Positions 46,926 to 57,575 of a DNA stretch of 64,000 nt are shown piece by piece; position 1 is the stretch's first letter, and every line of letters starts with the position of its first letter. A program made the position numbers and the translations under genes. The stretch is taken from NCBI GenBank assembly GCA_905250115.1, contig CAJNOI010000100.1:159896-223895 (forward strand), read 5' to 3'. The DNA comes from Adineta steineri. Lineage: Eukaryota > Rotifera > Eurotatoria > Adinetida > Adinetidae. The notes beneath the pieces are model-generated. The model was not told where the DNA came from and made no database searches. It saw nothing but the letters and a program-made list of their open reading frames with translations.

Positions 46926-48269
46926 TGGAACATATGTGAAATGTTTAGATAAGAAAACAGTTTCTGAAGAAAACTTGTAAATTATAATCTAGACAATATA
47001 TATGTATATTTCGTTTTTTCTGTCTGTAACCACTGATATGAAAGTTCGTAAACTGAAATCTTGTCTATTATAATATAGATGAGTATGTGTAAAACTTTAT
47101 CTCCACGCATAAATGCATATATTAAGGATATGAATGTAGGTGTGCTGCTCTCACATTCTTACTTCACAGCATGTCACTCTATACTGTATCACCTCACGTC
47201 CATTCAAGATATCAAAACGTTTCTTAGTCTGAGAGGAGTCGGTTGAAGTCGAATCAGGCAAAATAAGATAATTATTTTTCTATGTCTATCGTTTTAATCT
47301 GTTAGGACACTTTGATTCAAAAAAAATTCCGTCGTGACATTTTTTAAATAAATTATGATTTTCTTGAGAACGAGACCTGCTTAGAAGCTAAAGTTTCTAT
47401 TACAGATATATCCCATAGCCAACTAAACAGGAGGAATTAATCTTGGTCTTATCTCTACTAGTTACTGAGAAATTAAGAAAACAAAATCGAAAATCTGTCG
47501 TGATATTTAAAGAGACATAATCTACTTTTGTCTTCTATTTTTTTTATTTTTTATTCAACTCAAAAGATTAAGAGAAATTTTATTTTGTAAAAACTTATTC
47601 TTGGTCTTTGCTCTATCGAATAAAAAAAGAATATTTGAGTTTGCTTGTAAGTTGGCTTTATTATGTTGAGTTTAATCTGTCGTGACATAAAACAGTCATT
47701 TAGTATGTTTAATCAGTTTTTGCAAAATTTGATTCATGAATCAAAATCGAGATTACGATCAATTTATATCATTAGAAAGAGGAAAGTCGTAGCTACAAAG
47801 TGGCTAAAAAAGTTTAATTTTATTTAGCCAGAACTGTTTAATTGGATCATGGTTTTCCCCTATAGATGGTACCAGAAGCTGGTAACTTAGACCGTCTTCA
47901 TCCCGAAAAATTAGTACACTAGCATGCTAGGTGTAACGGAAAATATGGAATATGTAGCTCTACCACTGGTTGGGCATTGATATAAATGAGCTACAGGTGC
48001 ATACCCCTCATTATGACAAATGGAGAGACATTGTTATAGTGCCTTAAAGCACGATGTTTATTCGACTAAGTACTACATCCAAATATAACTATTTAACATA
48101 CAACACGGGTTTATATACTAGAGAGAGAAAGGGAGAACATGAAACGATAGACCTAGCTAGAAAAAAAGTAAAGGGAAGGAGAAAGATGAAAAAGATATAA
48201 GGGGTATCATTTAAAAGGACGTTCGTCAGTTCTGTTGGGACACTAGGAATTTGAATTTTTTGCGTGAAG
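46926..48269. other. Intergenic, no gene recognised
   Basis: A weak telomere-like pair (gaatgtaggtgtg...ctcacattc) lies at 47132-47158. The phrase aatctgtcgtgaca recurs at about 47330, 47490 and 47675, suggesting a loose repeat. No coding family is seen. Confidence 0.35.
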
Positions 48270-48785
48270 TACACTGAATACAAAACACGTGTCATGATAA
48301 ACCTAAAAAAGGTTTCGTAGCTACTACGAAACTATTTTTGGGTTTCGATGTTTGTAACGAGTTCGAAACCATTTTTTAGTTTCATACAATACGACGAAAC
48401 CCTGAAAGACGTTTTCTGAATGGCTGAAAAGTCTCTGTAAGGACTTCGCAGTATTATACGAAATCCTCGAAAAAAAACTGAAGGTTTCGTAAGCTCGTAC
48501 GAAATCTTAAAAGTATTTTATAGGGTTTTTGAGAAATTTCTGTGAAAGTTTCGTATGAACCTACGAAACCTTCAGTGTTTTTTCGAGGGCTTCGTATAAT
48601 ACTGCGAAGTCCTTACAGAGACTTTTCAGCCATTCAGAAAACGTCTTTCAGGGTCTCGTAGTATTTTATGAAACTAAAAAATGGTTTCGAACTCGTTACA
48701 AACATCGAAACCCAAAAATAGTTTCGTAGTAGCTACGAAACCTTTTTTAGGTTTATCATAATACCTGTTTTGTTTTCAGTATAGT
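48270..48785. repeat. Large palindrome (about 515 bp) of GTTTCGTA motifs
   Basis: The left end atgataaacctaaaaaaggt / ttcgtagctactacgaaac reads back at the right end as gtttcgtagtagctacgaaa / ccttttttaggtttatcat. Pairing continues through ggcttcgtataatactgcga and tccttacagagacttttcag to a centre near 48528. Arms are highly similar, so the structure is either young or kept by gene conversion. Non-coding. Confidence 0.85.
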
Positions 48786-50599
48786 ATAAACATCAAAGAA
48801 TATTTTTAAAAAAACATTATGAAAATCGGTTGAGTAGAAGTCAAGATATAGACATTTTGTTTTTCCAAAGCAACGGTAAAATAGCACCGCAATTCACCCA
48901 TATATTGATGGACTTGTGCAAAACACAACGGTGAATGTAATCTGACCTGATTATGAGTTACTGAATTACGATAAGTTTTTTTTGATTTTCATTCTAAAAG
49001 TACCACGTATGTATTTAGGCGAACCTTAAGAAAGAAATACGGTGAAGGATAATCAGGTTTGTTCGATTTTGAAAATTCGTTTTTCGATTGTAAGGTAGGC
49101 GCTGTATGCGAAGTAAGTGTATAATATGAAATGGTTTTGATTGGTAATGCGGAGATGGTGAATTTGAGGAACATGAAATAGATGATCTTAAAATGAATGA
49201 GTATGATTTGTGGTACATTTTGGTATCTAGTTACTGTTTGAAGTCGAATGTTGTTTGATGTTTAAAATTTGTAATAAGATGAAATTGAAAAATTGTGGTG
49301 CTAATCATGGATTCATCAATTTTATTATATGTTTTATATGTGATAGTGACGATAATATTAGGTTGGTTTAATTTGTTGGTGGTCGGGTTTAGTTTCTCAA
49401 GTATTTACTAGAGTTCGGCTGGGTTGGCAATGAGTAATTGATTGGATGAAATAACGTTGTATGATACGGGCATCGGTCATTTCTATACGTACATGTGTCA
49501 TATATACGTTTAAGGTTTAAATGTGTAAAATGATCGAAAAACAAATGAAACTATTTAACATATTGATAGACGGTTCTTGTTTTCTTCATTCTAGAAATCA
49601 GTTGAGACTAGCCAAACTTTATAAAGTATATCTTATAATCAGTATATAACATACAGATGTCCTTAGATATCACTAACGTAACTTGAGCAGATATTGTTAT
49701 AGCATAATAATTCTTCGAAACTATTGGCTATATTTGATATCCGTTCCGAAACTTCAATAAGAAGTGCAACTTGATTTGATTTATTCGTAATTATAAAAAA
49801 AACAATGTGCAAATTGTTTAGAATGAACATTAACAATTTAAGTAAAAGTGAAATATTTCATCATAGTTTTATTGGTCTTTAACCAGATGTTTACCGTCAA
49901 AATCAATCAACTATTCATCGTAGCCATCCGTTAGTAATTTGCATTAAAAAGTTATATAGATCAGCTGTTTAGTTAAAAATTTATTAGAAAACGACTTTAA
50001 TCTTTTAAAAAAGACAGTATTTTGGCATGATTTCGGCTTCATTTCTTGAGATCAATGATCGATTTTATTTAGTTTTTGCTTGAGTTTAAACTATTTTAAT
50101 TCATTATATCAAGATTAGTCAGGTAAGAATGACTTCATATAAATAATGACAACTAAACGATGTTTGTTTGTTTTTTATCCATTGTGTGGCGACAATATGA
50201 TCATCAACAACAAATAAAATGATTTTCAATAACATGAAACAAATTAAAATCAATATAAATCTCTAATTATCATGGAAGATTATGAAATTATGAATTCAGT
50301 TCGCGCGCATTTATTATTGAAAAAAAAGTTTAATGTTTGAAATACTACCCCTTTCTGTCGTATTTGAATTGTTGAATATTGAAGAAGTCATTATTTTGAG
50401 TTATTGAAACTATTTATAGTTACTTATATTTCGTACTTGTTATCATATTTAATGTCATTATCACCACGTTGATTATTTAGTTATATTTTACTCAATAAAA
50501 CACACGAAAATGAATTTCCAATTCATATAAAGAATATTAATTTTTACAAAATATAATACCGATTCGAATAAGTTGCATATATAATTTTCTGGTTACTTC
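48786..50599. other. AT-rich intergenic, with distant similarity to 560-1190
   Basis: No gene seen. The order of phrases at 49610-50520 (aaagtatatctta, acagat.tcctta, aatttattag.aaacga, ttgaatattgaag, caataaaac) follows that at 590-1175, suggesting an old duplicated flank. Confidence 0.4.
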
Positions 50600-50940
50600 C
50601 GATATGGAACCTTAACTAAATCCTGTCGGATCTCTGTTGTTTGAGATAAACAAATTCGATGTAAGGATCCGATGGATTACTACATGAACCGGTAGTTTCC
50701 AATGGCTATAATTGAACAGATCTATTGTGGAATCCGGTCCCAGGTCAAAAAATCAGACATAAGATCGTGTCAGATATTACAAGATCTGACGCATACAAGA
50801 TTTTTCATCTGATCTTGACACAAAATCGTACAATATCATATGTGTTTGTTATTTGCAAGATTCTATCAGATTCTGAACGTGAGATGCAAGCTAAAATCTT
50901 ACAAGAATCAAACAATTAGATTCGTATTGGATCGGACTGG
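50600..50940. repeat. TCCGA/TCGGA-rich degenerate repeat, locus 5
   Basis: ggatccgatggattac, ccggtagtttcc, tcggactggcg and related motifs, with an interior of AGATC/GATCT-rich sequence. Confidence 0.5.
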
Positions 50941-51095
50941 CGAGGGAAACTTTTGAGGTGATACCTCCCGTTTCATTCATTCATATCTCATTTAGTTAAG
51001 TATATTGGGATAGTAAAAACCCTAGAGGGGATTTTCCCCAATCGCATTCCTTCAGTAGTTATTCCCATTTCACTGGATTTTCGACCCATTATTAG

Positions 51096-51404
51096 GTATA
51101 TACCTCAAAAAATAGGCTTTGGAGTTTTCAGCTGAAATTTTGCCTATATAGGTCCAATAGTTATTAGAACATCCTGAAAGTTTCAGCCAAAAATAATGTT
51201 CCTTTCTTGAGATATTCAGTCTTCAAGTGAACTTCATTTTCATCACCTATATATAGCAAGCGATTATTTTTTGAAAATTGCATATCTCAAGAAAGGAACA
51301 TTATTTTTGGCTGAAACTTTCAGGATGTTCTAATAACTATTGGACCTATATATAGGCAAAATTTCAGCTGAAAACTCCAAAGTCTATTTTTTGAGGTATA
51401 CTCT
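51096..51404. mobile_element. Fold-back element with 120-bp near-perfect arms
   Basis: The left arm (cctcaaaaaataggctttgg, then gttttcagctgaaattttgc, then ggaacattattttt-type sequence in reverse) pairs with the right arm 51280-51404. The loop is about 60 bp. No coding capacity. Confidence 0.8.
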
Positions 51405-53530
51405 AAAAACAATAGGTTTTCTACGGAACTTATAAGGTTTCTTATTGTTCCACCGAACGATTCTAAGTTCAGCAGAATAAAAATCGTTCCGTAATTTTAT
51501 ACCGAACTTTTTTAAGTTCCGTAGATTCCATAAAGTTCGGTAATTTACAGACAGAACTATCTCAAAGTTTCGCATGAGACACATGAAACCTCTGATAGTT
51601 TCGCATTACATCGCGAAACCACTGTTGGTTCCAAAAACCTAAGTACAGATTTTGTCTATCTCGTACCAAACTATTCTTAGTTTTGTAGACCATCTGGAAG
51701 TTCCGAGTGTTCCATACGAAACGTCCGATAGTTTAGGAGGGTGTCCCAAAGTTTAGAATGTTTTATACTGAACCTTTCATGGTTTCGTATGCTGACTAAA
51801 GGTTTGGTGTAAGTCACACGAAACCATTGATGGTTCCGTTGAGTTTTCCAAAGTTTAGGTTCTTTTATACTGAACCCTCGGTGGGTCTGTCTACTGACTG
51901 AGGTTTCGGCCTAAATGATCAAGAACGATCGATGGTTTCGTAGAATGACTATAGGTTTGTCAGAAGTCACACGAAACGCTTGATGGTTGCGTGGGGTTAC
52001 CCAAAGTTTAGGTTATTTTATATGGAACCTTTGATGGTTTCATACACTGACTAAAGGTTTCGCCTAAGTCCCGCGAAACGATTGATGGTTTCGTAGGGTT
52101 TCCAAACGTTCAGGATATTTTATGCTAAACCCTTGTTAGTTTCGTATGCTGACTAGAGGTTTGGTGTAAGTCACACGAAACCATTGATGGTTCCGTGGGC
52201 TTTGCCGAAGTTTAAGATATTTTATGCTGAACCTTTGATGGCTTTGTAGAGTGACGAAGGGTTTCGTTAAAGTCACACGAAACGATCCACGGTGTGGCAT
52301 GAATTCTCAAAGTTTATTATATTTTATACTGAACCCTTGGTGGTTCAGTCCACCGACTAAAGGTTCGGCCTAATTGACCTAGAACACTTGATAGTTTCGT
52401 GCATTGGCTAACGGTTTAGCCTGACTGACACGAAACGAGGCATGGCTTAGTAGAATTTTCCGAAGTTTAGATTATTTTATACCGAATCCTTGATGGTTTT
52501 GTAGAATGACTAATGGTTTGGCCTGAATGACACGAAACGATTGATAGGTTCGCAGGTCATTCAAAAGTTTGGCAGACTTTATACGGAACGATTGAGAAAT
52601 CCGTACACTAATTAGAGGTTTGGTTAAATTAGTAGTGAAGCGATTAATAGTTTCGTCGGTTATCTTTCGGTTTGGTATCTTTTACGCTAAACGAATAATA
52701 ATCCTGATGGCTTCGCAAAAGTTTCATATGTTTCGTACGATACTGTTGATGGTTCTGCAGAATGAGTGAAGGTTTGGCTTATTTCATGCTAAACGGTTTA
52801 TAGCATCATGTGGCCCGTAAGGGTTCAGTCTACTATTTGCCAAACGATTAAGAACCCGGCAGACGCTGTAATAGATGATTAGATTTTATACTGAACCATT
52901 GACAGTTCTATGAAATAAGTAAAGGTTCAGTAAACGGAATACAAAATGCTCGGGGGCTTCGTAGTTCTAGTAAAGGTTTGGTATTCTTCATACTGAACTA
53001 TTTATGGTTGCATATGCTATGAACAAGTTCAGCAAACTTCATACGAAACGACAGATGATTTAGTTGATTTTGTAATGGTTCAGTATATTTTATACTAAAC
53101 GATTTGTACTTTCAAAGACCAAGGAAAGGTTCAGTCTGCTATGTATAAAACGATAAATGGTTCCGTATTATAGTTAAAGGTTTGGAATATTTCATGCTAA
53201 ACGATAGATTGTTCGGTTTGCTTCTCAAAGGTTTAGTATGCTTCACACAGAACTCTTGAAAATTTAGTAAACTATTTAAAGGTTTGCTGTGTTTGACAAT
53301 GAACGGTTCATAGCTTCAAAAGCCTCCGAATAGTTCAGTACCCATTATGCAAAATAATTTATAGTTTCGCGGCTTTTAGTAAAGTTCTGGATATTTTGTG
53401 CTAAACGCTGAATTGTTACGTATACTAAGTAGTGGTTTGGATTAGTTTATGCGAAACGATTGATAGTTTCGTAAGCTAATTAAAGGTTTCGTGCTTTATT
53501 CTACTAAATGGTCTACGATCAGATTCGTTT
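51405..53530. repeat. Array of about 2.1 kb of degenerate hairpin units (GAAACnnTTGATGGTTTCGT)
   Basis: A module of roughly 50 bp repeats about forty times: a hyphenated palindrome of the type acgaaacgattgatggtttc followed by gactaaaggtttggcctaa-type sequence. Phase and sequence drift along the array. The motif GTTTCGTA is shared with the palindrome at 48270-48785. Non-coding. Confidence 0.75.
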
Positions 53531-53814
53531 TCTCATAGTTCATTGTTCCTCATACGAAGTGTAATTTCTCTACATTTAAGTAAAAAATAGATAATATTTA
53601 TTCTTGTCCCTAATTATTTTATTTTATAATTTATAGACCTGATTTTTATCAGCAAGAAATTAGTTTCGATTTTCAAATAGTATTCTTTATAACTTTAAGT
53701 ATCGAATAGTTTATATTTTTATTTATCTGCACCAATTTAATAGTAGTTTCTAAACTTCACCATTTTTTATAAGTCTTTAGTTTCGATTACAAAATAGTAT
53801 TTTTTAACAATATA

Positions 53815-54330
53815 AAAATAGAATCTTATTTAGATTTTATTTTTCGGAAACATTTTATTAGTTAACATATAGACTAAATTTTTTATACATTCGTCTTTAG
53901 CTAAGAATTTGCGACAATCTATTTTTTTTAAATTTGAAAATAGAATTTTTATTTAAGTTTAATTTTTCCGAACCTTTTCTTGTTCAATATATAGGCTAAC
54001 GTTTTATAATTCGTCTTTAGATCAGTGTGCGCCATAATTGTTATTTTAATTCTTAAAATAGGATTTTTCATTAAGTTTTATTTTTCCGAACCCATTTTCT
54101 TATTTAATATATAGGCTAACGTCTTATAATTCGTCTTTAGGTCAGTGTGCACGATCATTATTATTTTGTTTTTTAAAATAGAATTTTTCTTTGAGTTTGA
54201 TTTTTCCGAACCTTTTCTTATTTAATATATGGGCTAACGTTTTACGATTAGCCTTTAGGTCAGTGTGCGTCATAATTTTTGTTTTAGTTTTGAAAAGAGA
54301 ATATTATTTAAGTTTAATTTTTCCGAACCC
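53815..54330. repeat. 119-bp tandem repeat, about 4-5 copies
   Basis: Units begin at about 53824, 53943, 54062, 54181 and 54300. The shared core is tttaatttttccgaacc, atataggctaacgttttata, attcgtctttag.tcagtgtg. The last unit is cut after ttttccgaaccc by the poly-T start of the LINE. Confidence 0.75.
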
Positions 54331-54572
54331 TTCTTTTTTTTTTATTTGCATAATAACTGCGATCATTCGATCCTAACAGTACAAAAGAAAAGAAAAAGAC
54401 AAAAACAGAAAACACATTAAATATAATATGATAGACGACTACAAGAAAACCGTACAGTTATAAAGAACAAAGGGTTTTATGTGTGAACCAAAATCAACCA
54501 AAAGTGACAAGCTAACATGAAGAAAGTACTAAGAAAAAAAGCAAAAAACAAACAACAAACAACAACTTAAGG

Positions 54573-57500
54573 CTAACAAAAAGAATCGGGAAAATTCTCA
54601 AGAAGTTCTATATCATTCATCTCAAAGTGTGGAACTGAAGAATTCAGCGGAATAGAAGAAAGCCATGTAACCACTTTCTCTAATATAGAATGATTAGGAA
54701 CAAATCTTTTTGATTTCCTTAGACATCTAATAGAAAATTCTTTATCTAACCAACTTTTTCGAAACTCACATAAATTCGCTTTTTCAAAAAGAAGATTACC
54801 ATCTGTTGAAGCGGAAAGTGCAATAAGATACCGATTCCAGTATGCAGAACAACGATCTTCCAAAGATAACTCATCAAGTACATATGAAAAAAAAATATCA
54901 TTCCATTCAAGACAGAATAGAACACGACGTAATGAAGTATAATAGAACTTACACATACTTTCCTGTTGTTTACGAGTCAAAAGAGGATAAACAGGATAGA
55001 TCCATGTAAATATAGGTAGAACATGAGAATAAAATAATACTTTACGAACACTAGGTGAGGAACAACCAAAAAGTTTAAACGATCTTATAAGAGATATCCT
55101 CTGTCTGACTTTACATTCTACATCTTTAATTAATTTTCCCCAACCAAATTTAGAGGATATAATATATCCTAGACACTTATATTCTTTTTTCCATTTAATC
55201 TGATCACCTCCATCACTATCAAATGAAATAGTAAATTTGGGCAAACCTATCGCACGAGCACTAAATAGAGCATCAGTTTTTGAACGATTTAACGGTTGAT
55301 CACATAAACATGAGTAAAACTCAAGTCGATCTAAGAATGATTTAACACGTTTTTCTAGATCAAGACATTGATCAGTAAGACGAACACCCATTTGACCTGC
55401 TAGTATAGCGGTAACGTCATCTGCAAAAAAATGACTTGTACAACTAGAAAGAAACTGACCCATGTCACAATGATAAGAAATGAACAATGTGGGAGTTAAC
55501 ACGCTTCCTTGAGGTCCACCCTTCTCAATATTAAAATAACGAGATTTATGACCCTTAATTTCAGTATAACATCTTCGACGTCGAAGCCAAGCGTCTATCC
55601 ACAATATATAAGAACGAGGTATACCGAGCCTAAAAAGTTTCCCGATACAACCACTAAGCCATAACTGATCAAAAGCGGAACGAAAATCTATAAAGATAGT
55701 ACAAACGGGTGCACTATTAGACATTAAACTGTACACATCCTCAAGAAATATTAATAATCTAGTTTGAAGACGAAAACCATCACGAAAACCAGATTGATTA
55801 TCTGGAAGTAAACCTCTACGTAACAGAACATCACGAAATCTATTGAGAAATAATCTCTCACCAATCTTAAGAAAAGAATCAATCAGTGAAATCGGACGTG
55901 TTAAAGCAGGAGAACATATAGATTCTTTTTTAGCAAGCAAGATCATTCTAGTCTCTTTCCAAGCATCTGGAAGAACTGTATTCTGAAAAGAATGATTGAA
56001 TAGTTTAAGAAACAATGACCAATGAGTTAAATCAAGAAAATTAAACATATAATTACATATACCATGTGCATCAACTGATTTCTTTTTGCGTTTAACCTGC
56101 ACAGTGTAAATCAATTCTTCCAAAGTTACCTCCGGAATTAATTCATCCACATTTTCATGATGTAAAAAAGGAGAATCAGTATACGGATGAGGTCTAATGA
56201 TTTCAGATTTGCGAAAAAATTTTTCGTAATAATCAGCTGCTACTTCACACATCGATACGGGATCTTTATTAGCTTTACCTGAAGAATCAATAAGAGCATG
56301 AACAGAAGAAGAAGAAGGTTTAAGATGTTTCTTTGTTCTAGACCAAAAGAAATTACCCGCAGGTGAAGAAGAATTTCGAAAACGAAGAACAGACGAAAGA
56401 TTAGAAGAAAAGAAATTTTTAAGTTCTTTCTTAGCGATTTTTCTCAAACAATTAACCTCATTTCTTAGTTCGCTACATTTTGTTCTCATTTGTCGAAAGG
56501 AAAGCGCTCTAATAAATGAAAGGAAGGAACGGAGTTCAACTGGAATAGCTGGACGATATTTTTCAATAGGAAAAACAATCGTACAACGAGCAGAAAGAAG
56601 AAATAAAAATTTTGTGTAATCATTATATAAATTATCAAGATTATCAAAGTTCCATAATCCTTCCCAAAAAGAGAAAGTATATTCAGTAAAAAGAGAAAAA
56701 ACCTTCCAATGAACATTTTTTCCTACATTATTTTGTTCTATCTTAAATGGAATAACCGATAAAATCGGCACATGATCACTTGTAGTCCTCCCGCTATAAG
56801 CTTGAATAGTAATATTAATATTACTTGCAAAAGCATAGTCAACTTCTCTATCAGAACGTAGAGAAGTTGGCATACCAGTGAGAAAAGGAGCAAGAAAATG
56901 TTCATCAGCCCAAGATAAAAGAGATTCTGCTTTTTGAATATCTTGACAAAAATCAACATTAAAATCACCATAAATTATACATTTCTTAGTCACATAAGGA
57001 GACAAATCTTGCCAATCCCAAGATTTACTCGTCGGTGCATATACACCTAATAAACGTACAACTTCTACACCTTTCACATCTACGACACAAACATTAGGTA
57101 GTTTACATTCAATTCGCGAAACTTTTATAAAATTCTTTACTAACATAAGAACGCCTCCATTCTTATTTTCACCTTTTCGAGCAAAGATATGAAAGTCATG
57201 ACAAATTTTGTCAAAAAAAGACGAATCAAGAGGACCAGTTTCTAAAAGAATAAGAACATCTAATTTCAAAGAAGATAAAAGAAGAAGAACTTCTTGCCAT
57301 CTTAATTCTAAACCACGCACATTGAAAGATAAAATATGTAATGAAGAAGAACAAGAAGTATTATAATTCACACTTTTAGATACACACTTTTGCCAAATAG
57401 AAAAACAAGATTGAATAGTTACACTATTCTCCCATTCATTGAGAATTTTAGAAAGAAGATAAAAATCAAAACGTGATAACATAACTTTAGCTTTAGCTAA

Positions 57501-57575
57501 CAACTCATTACGTTTACATAGTTTATTGGAAGAAGTACATGAGAAAAAAGGAATAGCTAAAGGCGACAAAGACAT
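54573..57575 (-). CDS. LINE ORF2: AP-like endonuclease and reverse transcriptase
   Basis: 1000 aa, uninterrupted. The N-terminal endonuclease/exonuclease/phosphatase domain (about residues 75-280) shows LHILSFNVRGL, LLETG, IIYGDFNVDF and the catalytic TSDHVPIL. The reverse transcriptase domain (about 520-810) shows RPISLIDSFLKIGERL, QSGFRDGFRLQTRLL, TIFIDFRSAFDQLW, GGPQGSVLTPTLF and the catalytic SHFFADDVTAIL, then YKCLGYIIS. No RNase H domain or terminal zinc knuckle is evident. The start overlaps the ORF1 stop as TAATG. All catalytic motifs are intact, so it could encode an active enzyme. Clade is uncertain; Jockey/CR1-like by domain set. Confidence 0.92.
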   Translation of the reverse strand: MSLSPLAIPFFSCTSSNKLCKRNELLAKAKVMLSRFDFYLLSKILNEWENSVTIQSCFSIWQKCVSKSVNYNTSCSSSLHILSFNVRGLELRWQEVLLLLSSLKLDVLILLETGPLDSSFFDKICHDFHIFARKGENKNGGVLMLVKNFIKVSRIECKLPNVCVVDVKGVEVVRLLGVYAPTSKSWDWQDLSPYVTKKCIIYGDFNVDFCQDIQKAESLLSWADEHFLAPFLTGMPTSLRSDREVDYAFASNINITIQAYSGRTTSDHVPILSVIPFKIEQNNVGKNVHWKVFSLFTEYTFSFWEGLWNFDNLDNLYNDYTKFLFLLSARCTIVFPIEKYRPAIPVELRSFLSFIRALSFRQMRTKCSELRNEVNCLRKIAKKELKNFFSSNLSSVLRFRNSSSPAGNFFWSRTKKHLKPSSSSVHALIDSSGKANKDPVSMCEVAADYYEKFFRKSEIIRPHPYTDSPFLHHENVDELIPEVTLEELIYTVQVKRKKKSVDAHGICNYMFNFLDLTHWSLFLKLFNHSFQNTVLPDAWKETRMILLAKKESICSPALTRPISLIDSFLKIGERLFLNRFRDVLLRRGLLPDNQSGFRDGFRLQTRLLIFLEDVYSLMSNSAPVCTIFIDFRSAFDQLWLSGCIGKLFRLGIPRSYILWIDAWLRRRRCYTEIKGHKSRYFNIEKGGPQGSVLTPTLFISYHCDMGQFLSSCTSHFFADDVTAILAGQMGVRLTDQCLDLEKRVKSFLDRLEFYSCLCDQPLNRSKTDALFSARAIGLPKFTISFDSDGGDQIKWKKEYKCLGYIISSKFGWGKLIKDVECKVRQRISLIRSFKLFGCSSPSVRKVLFYSHVLPIFTWIYPVYPLLTRKQQESMCKFYYTSLRRVLFCLEWNDIFFSYVLDELSLEDRCSAYWNRYLIALSASTDGNLLFEKANLCEFRKSWLDKEFSIRCLRKSKRFVPNHSILEKVVTWLSSIPLNSSVPHFEMNDIELLENFPDSFC

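Noticed and set aside
47940..48020. tRNA-like D-arm string (agctctaccactgg) on the minus strand
   Set aside because: No B box at the right distance and no pairing cloverleaf.
51405..53530. CRISPR-like array
   Set aside because: Repeats are degenerate, spacers are related to each other, the setting is eukaryotic and no cas genes are present.
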